From: Acinetobacter piscicola
GTDB taxonomy: Bacteria; Pseudomonadota; Gammaproteobacteria; Pseudomonadales; Moraxellaceae
Direction: 5' to 3'
DNA length: 64,000 bases
Assembly (NCBI RefSeq): GCF_002233755.1
Contig: NZ_NIFO01000005.1
Location: forward strand, 1 to 64,000
The position numbers and the translations under genes are program-made. Below the pieces are notes generated by a model. That model was not told the DNA's origin, searched no databases, and saw only the letters and a program-made list of their open reading frames with translations. Numbering within the stretch: the stretch's first letter is position 1; the number at the start of each line of letters is the position of its first letter. This document shows, piece by piece, positions 45,334 through 55,307 of the stretch.

Positions 45334-46242
45334 ATGATACAAACTATAGATTTTACCCCGCCGATGCTCAATGGCGTTACAGCTTCTAAAGTTTTTTTAA
45401 ATGCAGCAGAAAAAAATTGGCTAACAATTTATGAATATTTGTGTAATCACTTTCCCCACATCCCTGCAAATGAATGGCAACAACGTTTTGAAGATCAACT
45501 CATCATTGATATGCAAGGAAATTCACTGAATCTAGCTTCACCATTTCAGCAGAACACACACATTTATTACTATCGTTTTTTGGCACATGAAGTTCATGTA
45601 CCATTTCAAGAAAAGATTCTATTTGAAAATAATGATTTAATGGTGATTGATAAGCCACATTTCCTTACGATTAGCCCCACTGGTCAGTATGTTCAAGAAA
45701 CCTTATTGGTTCGATTAAAAAAAACCACGAATAATCCTGATTTAACCCCGATACATCGACTTGATCGTGAAACTGCAGGAATCGTATTGATTTCCAAACA
45801 GCCTTCTACTCGTGGTTTATATCAGCAAATGTTTGCAGAGCGCAAAGTTCAAAAGCTTTATCATGCGATTGCTCCTTACCGTGAAACTTTAGCATTTCCA
45901 TGTGAAATCAGTTTACGCATGGAAAAAGGGCAACCTTTTTACACCATGCAGGTGGTAGATGGCATTGCCAACTCACAAACAGCAATTGAGATCATTGAAC
46001 ATGATCAATCTTGGGCAAAGTATCAACTCAAACCACTCACAGGTAAGCAACATCAGCTTCGTGTCCATCTGAACAGTTTAGATATCCCCATCAAAAATGA
46101 TCCTTTTTACCCAAAAGTCATACACAAAAGAGAAGATGACTTTAGTCAGCCATTACAACTTTTAGCCAAACAAATTGAATTTATAGACCCCATAACACAG
46201 CAAGAAATGCACTTTTGTTCTGAATATGAATTGACACTGTAA
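45334..46242 (+). CDS. RluA-family pseudouridine synthase
   Basis: This 302-residue enzyme isomerises uridine in rRNA or tRNA. The catalytic Asp is in PIHRLDRETAGIVLIS. LMVIDKPHFLTISP precedes it, and the KTL-like KQHQLRVHLNSL and RKVQKLYHAI motifs match the RluA group. The N-terminal 95 residues are a diverged non-canonical extension rather than a clear S4 domain. This resembles the RluA-like proteins often annotated simply as pseudouridine synthases, with unknown target. It lies 36 bases below the HRPCAEC gene. Confidence 0.88.
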   Translation: MIQTIDFTPPMLNGVTASKVFLNAAEKNWLTIYEYLCNHFPHIPANEWQQRFEDQLIIDMQGNSLNLASPFQQNTHIYYYRFLAHEVHVPFQEKILFENNDLMVIDKPHFLTISPTGQYVQETLLVRLKKTTNNPDLTPIHRLDRETAGIVLISKQPSTRGLYQQMFAERKVQKLYHAIAPYRETLAFPCEISLRMEKGQPFYTMQVVDGIANSQTAIEIIEHDQSWAKYQLKPLTGKQHQLRVHLNSLDIPIKNDPFYPKVIHKREDDFSQPLQLLAKQIEFIDPITQQEMHFCSEYELTL

Positions 46243-46348
46243 TTCCCATGTAATGACAAATATACGACTTTTTGATGATTAGACATTGAAATTCTGAATA
46301 CTTTGATTAAAATAGACTTTCAAACTCAAATTTGTTTGGTTTAAATCC

Positions 46349-46663
46349 ATGAGAAAAACGGAAGTCTATCAAGTACGCCTTGATTCACAAGAAAAAAAAC
46401 AGGCGTTTGCTGTATTCAAACAATTGGGAATTACTCCTGCACAAGCAGTTCGGTTATTTTTCAAACAGGTTGTGATTACAAAATCAATCCCCTTCGCTAT
46501 TGAGAACCAAAATATCAATATGGATCAATTGCTGAAATTGCGAAAAATTAAGCAAGAACAACAGCAAAATGGTCAACTCAATAATAGTGTTGACTTAATA
46601 GATGATGATGAAGATCTTTTTGCTGAGTTGAATGCCATATTGGGTGAAAGTGACAAAACTTAA
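46349..46663 (+). CDS. RelB/DinJ-family antitoxin-like protein (no toxin adjacent)
   Basis: This 104-residue protein has an N-terminal ribbon-helix-helix of RelB/DinJ type: VYQVRLDSQEKKQAFAVFKQLGITPAQAVRLFFKQVV, then ITKSIPFAI. A charged C-terminal helix region with an acidic patch (DLIDDDEDLF) follows, which would normally wrap a RelE/YafQ toxin. No RelE-like gene follows. The next gene, 100 bases away, is a GNAT acetyltransferase. It may be an orphan antitoxin, a transcription regulator, or partner of a distant toxin. Confidence 0.8.
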   Translation: MRKTEVYQVRLDSQEKKQAFAVFKQLGITPAQAVRLFFKQVVITKSIPFAIENQNINMDQLLKLRKIKQEQQQNGQLNNSVDLIDDDEDLFAELNAILGESDKT

Positions 46664-46763
46664 CAATGTTGCATTTTAAAACAATTAATTAGGTTCACTT
46701 TTGATTTTTTTGGTTATGCTCTTTTGTAAGTAAAGATAAAAATTCATTATAAAGGGGCTATAA

Positions 46764-47207
46764 ATGATCGTCAGACGAGCGACCAAAGAAGACTTGAATC
46801 AACTTTCTGTTTTATTTGATGAATATCGTCAGTTTTATGGCGCTTCTTCCAATATCAAACAATCATTCGACTTTCTTACACAACGCTATGAAAATCAGGA
46901 AAGTGTTATTTTCATTCATGTAAAAGATGATGTTTTTACAGGTTTTGTACTTTTATATTTAGGTTTTTCTTCTGTCGCCTGCTCTACTTATTATATTTTA
47001 GACGATGTTTATGTTACTCCAATTTTTCGACGACAAGGTTCAGCTAAACAGTTGATTGATACTGCAATTTTATTTGCACGTCACGAAAATGCACAACGTA
47101 TTAGCTTAGAAACTCAAAAAAATAATTACCACTCACATCAACTTTATGAACAAATGGGTTTCGTAAAAGACAACGAATTCCAAACCTATCATTGTTTCTT
47201 AAAGTAA
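46764..47207 (+). CDS. GNAT-family N-acetyltransferase
   Basis: This 147-residue GCN5-related acetyltransferase has VRRATKEDLNQLSVLFDEYR at the start. The central beta strands end YILDDVYVTPIFRRQGSAKQL, where RRQGSA is the acetyl-CoA pyrophosphate loop. A C-terminal SHQLYEQMGFVKDNEF follows. The pattern is that of metabolic GNATs rather than TacT toxins, although its location after a solitary antitoxin gene is suggestive. AAAGGGG stands before the ATG. Substrate unknown. Confidence 0.9.
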   Translation: MIVRRATKEDLNQLSVLFDEYRQFYGASSNIKQSFDFLTQRYENQESVIFIHVKDDVFTGFVLLYLGFSSVACSTYYILDDVYVTPIFRRQGSAKQLIDTAILFARHENAQRISLETQKNNYHSHQLYEQMGFVKDNEFQTYHCFLK

Positions 47208-47337
47208 TTCCTCAACTCCACTACTTTGGAAATTTAGCCATTTAATGAACTAAATACATTTTTCAGAATTGTGAAATTAGACGTTTTGAGTTTCTTAAAC
47301 GAGCTGAATAGTTGTTCCTAAACAGGGGTTTACTGGA

Positions 47338-48063
47338 TTAAATTTCCAATAATGACTCAGTACTTTGATTCTTAGCCGCTAAAATCTGTTGTTCATTTAA
47401 GTAAATCCATTCACCTTCAGCCAATTGTGATAATTTTAATTGACCAATTTGAGCGCGATGCAAACGCTCTACCTTATTTCCAACCGCTGCAAGCATACGT
47501 TTAACTTGATGATATACACCTTGATGAATTGCCATGCTCAATTCAAATTCAGCAATTTGCTTCACTTCTGTCGCAGCAAAAATCCCCTTTTCATTGCGTA
47601 ATTCAACACCAGTTTCTAATTGCTGAATTTGTGTATCATTGATCGGGTCAGCAGTTTGCATTTGATAAACTTTCGCCACATGCTTTTTGGGATGTGTCAA
47701 AGCCTGAAGAAACTGCCCATCATCTGTAAGCAATAATAATCCAGTTGTATCCTGATCAAGGCGTCCAACACATTGTAAGCCTCGATTCATCAATACATCA
47801 TTAAACAAATCAAAAACACTATAATGATGAGTGGCTTGATGCGAACATTCATAACCTTGTGGCTTGTTTAAAGCAATATAGACCTTTTCACGGTACTGAA
47901 AAGTTTCACCATGCACTTTATATTCTAGATTTTGTAAATTCAGTTTAAATTTTGGATCTGAAACGATTTGATCTTGAATAGAAATAGCACTATTTTTGAT
48001 CAGCTGCTGGCAGTGTTTTCGTGATCCAAAACCCTGTGATTGCAACATCTTTTCCAGCAACAT
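47338..48063 (-). CDS. rsuA: RsuA-family 16S rRNA pseudouridine synthase
   Basis: This 241-residue enzyme has an N-terminal S4 RNA-binding domain (MLLEKMLQSQGFGSRKHCQQLI). The catalytic domain has the Asp in CVGRLDQDTTGLLLLTDDG, and HQVKRMLAAVGNKVERLHRAQIG is typical of the RsuA/RluB/RluE/RluF group. RsuA modifies U516 of 16S rRNA, the most likely role here. The ATG at 48063 with AGGGTG upstream is chosen. The reading frame stays open 87 bases further upstream, but that stretch has no coding character. Confidence 0.88.
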   Translation of the reverse strand: MLLEKMLQSQGFGSRKHCQQLIKNSAISIQDQIVSDPKFKLNLQNLEYKVHGETFQYREKVYIALNKPQGYECSHQATHHYSVFDLFNDVLMNRGLQCVGRLDQDTTGLLLLTDDGQFLQALTHPKKHVAKVYQMQTADPINDTQIQQLETGVELRNEKGIFAATEVKQIAEFELSMAIHQGVYHQVKRMLAAVGNKVERLHRAQIGQLKLSQLAEGEWIYLNEQQILAAKNQSTESLLEI

Positions 48064-48375
48064 ACATTTCACCCTATTTTCTAAGCCGAACATTTTACAT
48101 GAGGATACTGAACATAGCGATGCATAAGGAATAACAAACTCAATATTCAAAATTTTAACAACATAACCTTAGTCACATTATGATTGACTTTTCAATGAAA
48201 TTTAACTGCTAAAAAATACGGTGAATGCTTTTTTAATATTAAAATTCAATAGAATAGATGATAATGCTGTAGATAATTTACAAACGCACTGTGCCAGATT
48301 AGGATTTATTTTAAAATTCATAGTGTTATTTTCAGTATAATACAGCGGTATTTTTATTTTAAACGATGAACTTTG

Positions 48376-48834
48376 ATGAGTTTTTCTAGCCTTGACCTTA
48401 ATTTAATTGTTCTCCTGATTCTTCTCGCCTGCGGTATTTTTAGTCATAACACAGCTGTAACCATCGCAGCAGGTGTACTCATTGTTTTTAGAATCACGCC
48501 TTTAAGCCAATTTTTCCCACTCTTACAAACGCATGGTTTAGAAGTAGGCATTATTATTCTAACCATTGGTGTATTGACTCCTATCGCAAGTGGCAAGATT
48601 CCGGGCGAAGTGATTTTAAAATCTTTTATGCATTGGAAATCTTTAACAGCGATTGCTATAGGGTTATTGGTTGCATGGCTTGGCGGGCGTGGCGTAAGTT
48701 TAATGACCAATCAACCGAATGTCGTTGCAGGATTACTTATTGGTACGGTTGCAGGTGTTGCATTATTGCGCGGCGTTCCAGTTGGCCCGTTGATTGCAGC
48801 AGGAATTTTGTCGTTATTTATTGGAAAGTCATAG
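48376..48834 (+). CDS. yeaL: DUF441 (YeaL) family membrane protein
   Basis: This 152-residue protein has four hydrophobic helices and no large soluble part. It carries the family features [42 protein letters not shown], and GGRGVSLM plus [24 protein letters not shown]. This is a widespread inner-membrane family of unknown role. The ATG at 48376 is used rather than an overlapping TTG at 48373. It is monocistronic between rsuA and a diguanylate cyclase. Confidence 0.9.
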   Translation: MSFSSLDLNLIVLLILLACGIFSHNTAVTIAAGVLIVFRITPLSQFFPLLQTHGLEVGIIILTIGVLTPIASGKIPGEVILKSFMHWKSLTAIAIGLLVAWLGGRGVSLMTNQPNVVAGLLIGTVAGVALLRGVPVGPLIAAGILSLFIGKS

Positions 48835-48973
48835 CATATTGATGAAAAAAGATTGATTGGAAAATATCAAAGCGTAATATTGCAAAACTGGATTGGAAAA
48901 TGAGCCAGCTTCTACATTGTGTTTAAAAAGTTTTCCACAAAATGTAGAAAAATCAATATCATCAAGACATTGC

Positions 48974-49987
48974 TTACAGGCTGTAATTCACTCCCTTGCG
49001 AATACGCTTATTCTCATACATTTTCAAATCAGCAAATTCAATCAATTTATTGAGTTCTAAACCATCTTCTGGAAATAAAGCTAAACCAACACTCGCCCCC
49101 ATATCCAATTTTACATTCTCAAATATAAAGGGTAGCCCACACGCTTCGACAATTCTATTCATTGCTTTCTTGGCAATCTCTTGATTTGCAACACCACTTA
49201 GAATCACTGCAAATTCATCACCACCTAGACGTGCCACAACATCATCATGCCGTGTTGCATTGACAATTCGTTTGCCAATTTCTTTTAAAGCTTCATCGCC
49301 TAAACGATGTCCATATTGGTCATTGATTGGTTTCAAACCATCTACATCAATCATCAATATACCAAGTAGTCGCCCACCACGTTTGGCTTTATCCACCCCT
49401 TGTCTTAAACAATCTAGGAATAAAGCACGATTGGCAAGACCTGTTAAATTGTCTTGTGTTGCGAGTTTATAGAGTTCTTGTGCGCCATATTTGGTCGCGT
49501 GGTACATCGCTGCGGCAATCAGTTCAGACATTAAACTTAGCAAGTTAATGTCACTGTCTTTAAATGCATTGACACGTTCAGAATAAATTTTAAGAACACC
49601 GATAGGCTCATCACAATGAATTAACGGCACAACCGCCATTGAACGTAGCCCAACACGTCTACATGCTTCACGATCGACACGTTCATCAACTTCACTGTCT
49701 TTACAATACAGCGTTGTATTTTGCGCTATACATAACCCTGACAGACTGGAATCCATTTTCAAACGCAAACCTAGAAAATCGTTTGCTCCATTGGAAACAG
49801 CGCGATAAACCATGTCACCGTCTTCAGCGAGTTCGACAATAGCGCCCTTTGCTTGGGTAATCATTTGAATTTGTTCTGCGACAAGGGTCATCACCGCATT
49901 GATATCTAAACCCAATTTCGCAATTGCAGTTTGAGTCTGAATAACCGAAAGTAATTGTTTAGATGTCGGTTGCTTCGCTTTAGGCAT
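48974..49987 (-). CDS. GAF-GGDEF diguanylate cyclase
   Basis: This 337-residue cytoplasmic protein has an N-terminal GAF sensor (about 15-165, with CRRVGLRSMAVVPLIHCDEPIGVLKIYS) and a C-terminal GGDEF domain (about 170-330). The active-site ARLGGDEFAVIL is intact, and DNLTGLANRALFLD marks the domain start. An inhibitory I-site RxxD (RHDD) lies five residues before GGDEF, so product inhibition by c-di-GMP is expected. It should make c-di-GMP in response to a ligand of the GAF domain. No membrane segment. The gene is alone. Confidence 0.93.
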   Translation of the reverse strand: MPKAKQPTSKQLLSVIQTQTAIAKLGLDINAVMTLVAEQIQMITQAKGAIVELAEDGDMVYRAVSNGANDFLGLRLKMDSSLSGLCIAQNTTLYCKDSEVDERVDREACRRVGLRSMAVVPLIHCDEPIGVLKIYSERVNAFKDSDINLLSLMSELIAAAMYHATKYGAQELYKLATQDNLTGLANRALFLDCLRQGVDKAKRGGRLLGILMIDVDGLKPINDQYGHRLGDEALKEIGKRIVNATRHDDVVARLGGDEFAVILSGVANQEIAKKAMNRIVEACGLPFIFENVKLDMGASVGLALFPEDGLELNKLIEFADLKMYENKRIRKGVNYSL

Positions 49988-50184
49988 AGATCATCCTAGA
50001 CGAGTTTAAATCATGAATTCCAATTCATATCTTAAAATGATTATCGCTTTATTTAAAGCACAATTCACGTACGCATCACAGATAAAGATCAATATAAATC
50101 AAAATTTATAGGCTAATGCTAAGCGATAAGCTAAATCTGTATGAATTTTAGCGCATTAAAATTCATACATTGTGAATAAATAGA

Positions 50185-51105
50185 TTAACTCAGATAATAT
50201 TGATGACGCTTTTGAGAGAATTTCTCTAACTGTTTTAAGAAACCTTCAAAGTAGCTTTTTTCTTTTTCTTCAATACGATAGCCTGCATATAATGTACGGC
50301 GTAAACCATTTGCAGATACACAATCTAAACGACGAGAAGTCACCCAGCCTTTTTGTTCATATTCATTCACCACCCAATCGGGTAATGCTGCTATGCCTCG
50401 TCCACTTGCAACCAATTGAATCAACATCTGGGTTAAATCAGTCGTTCGGATTTGTTTAGGTTGAATATTTGCGGGAATAAATAACTTCGACATAATGTCC
50501 AAACGATGCTTATCTACAGGATAAGTAATCAAAGTTTCTTCCGCCAACTCTTGCACAGTAATACGCTCAGCACGAACCAATGGATGCGTATTTGAAAGCA
50601 CTAAACGTGATTCATATTCAAAAATTGGAAAATACTCAATCCCTTTTAAAGCAATCGGATCTGCCGTAATCAATAAATCAAATTCAGCATTTTGTAAAAG
50701 CTCGTGCGGATTCGACTCAAAACCTGAAGCAAAATCTAAGTCTACATCGGGGTATTGTGAACGATATTGATTCAGCAAAGGCATTAACCAATCAAAGCAG
50801 CTATGACATTCTGAAGAAAAAATAATTCGCCCAGTCTGCCCATGCACAATTCGAGTAATGTCTGATTGTGCGATTTGGATTTGTGGAAGCACATCATCGG
50901 CAAGTTTAAGCAAACGTTGTCCTACATTTGAAAATGACACTGGACGTGTGCGACGGTTTACAACCTCTACCCCATACCAATGATCTAACTCTTTCAATTG
51001 ATGAGAAATTGCAGAAGGTGTTAAACACAAATCACCCGCAGCAGCGACCAGTGAACCATGCTCACGTAAAGCAGTTAAAGTTTTTAAATGACGAATTTCT
51101 AACAT
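50185..51105 (-). CDS. metR: LysR-family activator of methionine biosynthesis, MetR
   Basis: This 306-residue LysR regulator opens MLEIRHLKTLTALREHGSLV and has CLTPSAISHQLKELD as recognition helix. The effector domain starts GRIIFSSECHSCFDWL, characteristic of MetR, which senses homocysteine. It is divergent from metE, its classical target, with perfect or near-perfect TGAA-N5-TTCA boxes between. The ATG at 51105 gives the normal N-terminus. A longer frame from 51231 adds 42 unlikely residues. Confidence 0.94.
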   Translation of the reverse strand: MLEIRHLKTLTALREHGSLVAAAGDLCLTPSAISHQLKELDHWYGVEVVNRRTRPVSFSNVGQRLLKLADDVLPQIQIAQSDITRIVHGQTGRIIFSSECHSCFDWLMPLLNQYRSQYPDVDLDFASGFESNPHELLQNAEFDLLITADPIALKGIEYFPIFEYESRLVLSNTHPLVRAERITVQELAEETLITYPVDKHRLDIMSKLFIPANIQPKQIRTTDLTQMLIQLVASGRGIAALPDWVVNEYEQKGWVTSRRLDCVSANGLRRTLYAGYRIEEKEKSYFEGFLKQLEKFSQKRHQYYLS

Positions 51106-51260
51106 GAGTAAAGACCAGAAAAACAACGTTTTGTTCTTAAAATGACTTTCAACAAACCATGCTTTCAACGTTGCTGAAAGTGCAAAGAACAATAAAGACA
51201 AGCTTTGCTTGAACACAAGCCGAAAAGCCATACTTCAAATAAAGCTCAAGCAAAACATAA

Positions 51261-51374
51261 TGAATAATCATTCAAACAATAAACTTGCTATTGTTGAATG
51301 CGAATTACTTACATCTCTTCATGATCCAAAAAATAAAGATACAAATAAAATCACTTAAAGATGAATATAATTCA
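51261..51374. promoter_or_regulatory. MetR binding sites between metR and metE
   Basis: TGAATATAATTCA at 51362-51374 matches the MetR consensus TGAA-N5-TTCA exactly. A second site, TGAATAATCATTCA at 51261-51274, has one extra spacer base. Both lie in the divergent metR-metE region, as expected for activation by MetR. Confidence 0.75.
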
Positions 51375-51472
51375 CTATAACATGAATTTAATGAGTTTGT
51401 GTAATGATGAATTCTATTTAATGATAGCAACAATAAATGAATTCTAATCATCTGCATTTTAAAGGTTATACC

Positions 51473-53764
51473 GTGTCTATTCAAACTCATATTCTTGGCT
51501 ATCCACGTATCGGTATAAAACGTGAATTAAAATTTGCAGAGGAAAGCTATTGGAAAGGTGAAATTTCTCAAACTGAATTTTTAGCAAAAGCTCAAGCTGT
51601 TGAAGCTGCAAACTGGCAAGCTCAGGTAGACGCAGGATTATCATTGATTACTGTTGGCGATTTTGTATTTTACGACAGTATTTTAACCCATGCGGTACGA
51701 TTAGGTATTATTCCTACACGTTTTGCCGAAGCAGCTCAACTGAACCATGTTGATCAACAATTTTATTTAGCACGTGGTCGTGCGCCAGAATGTACAGATG
51801 TTGCCGCGCTTGAAATGACCAAATGGTTTGATACCAATTATCATTACCTCGTACCCGAATTAAATCCAACTCAACAATTTAATGCAGACTTCTCTGATTT
51901 ATTTGCTCAAATTGACCGCGCAAAAGCTTTCAAGCAACCGCTTAAAGTTGTCGTTCCAGGTCTAGTAACATTCTTATATCTTTCTCGTATTGTCGATGTA
52001 AATAATGCAGAAGCTGAAAAACATGCATGTGAATGTGGAACAGAGCATGCTGAAATTGCTGCTGATCAAGCCACATTAAAATTCATTGATGCCCTTGTTC
52101 CAATCTACACAGCTTTATTTGACGAACTAAAAGCACGTGGTGTGGAATATGTACAAGTCGATGAGTCTGCATTGGTTTTAGATCTTACCCCAGAATGGCA
52201 AGCGGCTTTTGAACGTGTTTATAATCTCTTGCAACGTAAAGATGGCTTAAAACTGATTATTGCCACTTATTTTGAAACTTTAGGAGCAAATTTAAACCTT
52301 GCCGTTAATCTGCCTGTCGCAGGTTTGCACATTGATATCACAAGAGAAAAGCAAGGTGAATTCTTCTGGAAAAAGGTCATTGACCAACTGCCTACACATA
52401 AAATTTTATCTTTAGGTTTAATCAATGGTCGTAGTGTTTGGGCAAGTGATTTGGTTTATTTAAATCTGATTGTTCAAACGGCTAAAAAATCTTTAGATGA
52501 TCGTTTATGGCTCTCTACAGGTTGCTCATTATTACATGTACCTGTTGACTTACGCTCTGAAACGATTCCTGCAGAAGTGAATGGCAAACTTGCCTTTGCC
52601 CGCCAAAAACTCAATGAATTAGTGGTATTAGCGTCTGGAAAGATTTATCCAAATGAAAAATTGTCTAAAGCCGCAGATAAGGCTTTTGATTTAGTCGGAC
52701 AAGAACGTACCGAAACATTTGAGGATCGTTTCAAAGCACAACAACAAAAATTTAACTTACCATTGATACCCACCACAACCATTGGTTCATTCCCTCAAAC
52801 TACGGAAATTCGTGCAGCCCGCTCAGCTTGGAACAATGGTGACTTAACCAACGATGCTTATGAAATCGCAATGCAGAAAGAAATTGCTTATGCAATCGAA
52901 CAACAAGAACAATTAGGTTTAGATGTTTTAGTACATGGTGAAGCTGAACGCACAGACATGGTGGAATACTTCGCTGGTTTACTCGATGGTTTCTGGTTAT
53001 CTAGATTTGGATGGGTACAATCATATGGTAGCCGTTGTGTACGCCCACCAATCATTGTAAGTGACATTACTCGCCCAACTGCAATGACTGTGAAGTGGAT
53101 TGAATATGCCAACACCCTAACTGACAAGATCGTAAAAGGTATGTTGACTGGCCCTGTCACTATTTTAAATTGGTCTTTTCCACCTGCACACCGCACACGT
53201 CGTGAAGTGTGTTTACAACTCGCGGAAGCAATTCGTCAGGAAGTGTCTGATCTACAAAATGCGGGGATTGAAATTATCCAAATTGATGAAGCTGCATTCC
53301 GTGAAGGTTTACCCCTACGTAAAGCAGAGCAAGCTGAATATTGGGATTGGGCAGTTAAATCCTTCAAACACTGTTCAAGCAGTGCCAATATCGACACTCA
53401 GATTCATACACATATGTGTTATTCAGATTTTAAAGACTGCTTGCCACAAATCACAGCGATGGATGCGGATGTCATTACTATTGAAACCTCACGTTCAGGT
53501 TTACAACTTTTAGAAGTATTCCATCAGCAAAGCTATCCAAACGCCATCGGCCCAGGTGTCTACGACATTCACAGTCCGAGCACTCCAACTGCAGATCACA
53601 TGCGCACAGTGATTGATCGTGCATTAAGAACCATCCCTGCTGAGCATCTTTGGGTCAATCCAGACTGTGGCTTAAAAACCCGTAACTGGGCTGAAACTAA
53701 AACAGCATTAACCGCTTTGGTGAAAATGGCCAAACAAGTTCGTGCAGAACTTGAAACAGCATAA
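51473..53764 (+). CDS. metE: Cobalamin-independent methionine synthase
   Basis: This 763-residue enzyme transfers a methyl group from 5-methyltetrahydrofolate polyglutamate to homocysteine. Both barrels are present. The N-terminal domain has LGYPRIGIKRELKFAEESYW. The C-terminal domain has IPTTTIGSFPQT, and the zinc site has His and Cys in THMCYSDF and Cys in WVNPDCGLKTR. A GTG at 51473 is taken as start because it matches the family N-terminus and has AAAGG upstream. The ATG at 51437 adds 12 residues and is possible. MetR sites precede it and a terminator follows. Confidence 0.96.
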   Translation: MSIQTHILGYPRIGIKRELKFAEESYWKGEISQTEFLAKAQAVEAANWQAQVDAGLSLITVGDFVFYDSILTHAVRLGIIPTRFAEAAQLNHVDQQFYLARGRAPECTDVAALEMTKWFDTNYHYLVPELNPTQQFNADFSDLFAQIDRAKAFKQPLKVVVPGLVTFLYLSRIVDVNNAEAEKHACECGTEHAEIAADQATLKFIDALVPIYTALFDELKARGVEYVQVDESALVLDLTPEWQAAFERVYNLLQRKDGLKLIIATYFETLGANLNLAVNLPVAGLHIDITREKQGEFFWKKVIDQLPTHKILSLGLINGRSVWASDLVYLNLIVQTAKKSLDDRLWLSTGCSLLHVPVDLRSETIPAEVNGKLAFARQKLNELVVLASGKIYPNEKLSKAADKAFDLVGQERTETFEDRFKAQQQKFNLPLIPTTTIGSFPQTTEIRAARSAWNNGDLTNDAYEIAMQKEIAYAIEQQEQLGLDVLVHGEAERTDMVEYFAGLLDGFWLSRFGWVQSYGSRCVRPPIIVSDITRPTAMTVKWIEYANTLTDKIVKGMLTGPVTILNWSFPPAHRTRREVCLQLAEAIRQEVSDLQNAGIEIIQIDEAAFREGLPLRKAEQAEYWDWAVKSFKHCSSSANIDTQIHTHMCYSDFKDCLPQITAMDADVITIETSRSGLQLLEVFHQQSYPNAIGPGVYDIHSPSTPTADHMRTVIDRALRTIPAEHLWVNPDCGLKTRNWAETKTALTALVKMAKQVRAELETA

Positions 53765-53829
53765 CAAAAATAACTTTAGAATAATAAATCTGAGAATAAT
53801 AAGAAAATAACATTTTAAAATCATCAGCA

Positions 53830-53854
53830 GCCTCCATTTATGGAGGCATTTTTT
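53830..53854 (+). terminator. Terminator of metE
   Basis: GCCTCCA (53830-53836) pairs with TGGAGGC (53841-53847) around TTTA, followed by six T residues. Confidence 0.88.
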
Positions 53855-54081
53855 ATCAGTTCATATACATCAACGCAATTTCAAAAACATATCTTGGCAA
53901 ATGTATTGAATTCTTTTTTGAAGGCTGTTGACTAGCCATCACGACAGAACAACCCGAATTCATCAACATAATTACAGCAGCCCTAGCGATGACTAATTTT
54001 CTTAAACATTCTTTTTAAAATCCATGATCTACTATAAATATCGGCTTAAATATGAATAATTTAATCCATTGTTCAAGAAAA

Positions 54082-55068
54082 TTAATCAGGCAATTTATGC
54101 CCACAATGTGGACAGAAACAGTACTTATTTTTTTCATGCTCGAGCTCTTCTTCTTTTCTTTCTCGAATCAATTGCAAAATAATATCTCGTGTTTGCTCAG
54201 TGGAAAGCCCGATTTGCTTACGAATACTTTCAATCTTTTCGACATCTTCAATTAAGTCTATTTCACTATTGTTTAATAACGCTCTAAATCGAAGTTCTAA
54301 TTCTTGCTTTCTTTGTTCTAGTTCATTGGCTAAACCTGTCGCTAAAATACCTGCGGGTAAAGCAGCCAAGCCCACACCTAGAATAGTAATCAACGCACCT
54401 AAAAAACGTCCCAACGGTGTAATGGGTGTAACATCTCCATAACCTACCGTCGTTAAAGTGACTACTGCCCACCACATCGATGCAGGAATAGAACTAAATA
54501 CCGTGGGTTGAGCACTGCTTTCTACAACATAAATCCCAGCTGCTGCCATCACAATCATGATTAATAAAATAAAAATAACCGCTTGAAAAGAGCCTTTTTC
54601 ACGCTCTATTACCCGTAGCAGAATCTGCAAAGAGACAAAATAACGGGTTAATTTTAATAAACGAAGTAAACGTAAAACACGTAAGAAGCGTAAATCGATG
54701 TGTACGAACAAGTTAAGATAGGCTGGTAAAATTGCCAATAAATCAATAATAGCCGCCCCACTGGTGATATAGCGCCAACGCTGTTTCGATTCAGACTCTA
54801 AAGGATTTTTCTCAACAACGCTCCAAAATCTGAGCACATATTCTGCTGTAAAAATAATAATCGACAGGTTTTCAAAAACATTAAAATAGACGTGATAAGC
54901 CTTATAAATCTCATTCACAGATTCAAGCAATACTGCTATCACATTTCCACTAATCAGCACGATGAGAAAATAATTAATACACCGACTGAACAGTGTTTCA
55001 TAATCATCATTATGCAAGTTGTTGTATACAAAATGCCGTAATTTATACCATGCCGTAATTCGCATCAT
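54082..55068 (-). CDS. Voltage-gated potassium channel-like ion transporter
   Basis: This 328-residue six-helix channel has S1-S3 in the first 120 residues. The S4 voltage sensor carries regularly spaced arginines (LRFLRVLRLLRLLKLTRYF), S5 follows, and the pore loop has the K+ selectivity filter TTVGYGD. The C-terminus is a cytoplasmic helix rich in Glu/Arg (about 250-315), probably a coiled-coil tetramer bundle, ending in CFCPHCGHKL, a partial zinc-ribbon. The pattern matches KvAP/Kch-like bacterial channels of 6-TM type. It starts with two adjacent ATG codons. Monocistronic. Confidence 0.9.
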   Translation of the reverse strand: MMRITAWYKLRHFVYNNLHNDDYETLFSRCINYFLIVLISGNVIAVLLESVNEIYKAYHVYFNVFENLSIIIFTAEYVLRFWSVVEKNPLESESKQRWRYITSGAAIIDLLAILPAYLNLFVHIDLRFLRVLRLLRLLKLTRYFVSLQILLRVIEREKGSFQAVIFILLIMIVMAAAGIYVVESSAQPTVFSSIPASMWWAVVTLTTVGYGDVTPITPLGRFLGALITILGVGLAALPAGILATGLANELEQRKQELELRFRALLNNSEIDLIEDVEKIESIRKQIGLSTEQTRDIILQLIRERKEEELEHEKNKYCFCPHCGHKLPD

Positions 55069-55307
55069 TGCACTTTTTATTGGAATTAAAGATGCATAGT
55101 AATACGCTAAGCCCTGCTAAGACAATGTTACAACGCTAAACAATGTACATTCTCACTGGTTGAAAATCATGAATCACTCGAGAAGACTGATAAATAAAAT
55201 TTTATAAATAGATAAAAATTTATTATATTAGTCACATATTTTTCAGCATTGCTGATTTTACAGTTTACGTACATGTACACAGTACAACTCTCAAATATGG
55301 ATCATTG

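Noticed and set aside
46349..47207. Calling the RelB-like and GNAT genes a proven toxin-antitoxin pair
   Set aside because: The GNAT has metabolic-type motifs and lies 100 bases away. TacT-type toxins normally pair with DUF1778 antitoxins, so this stays a hypothesis.
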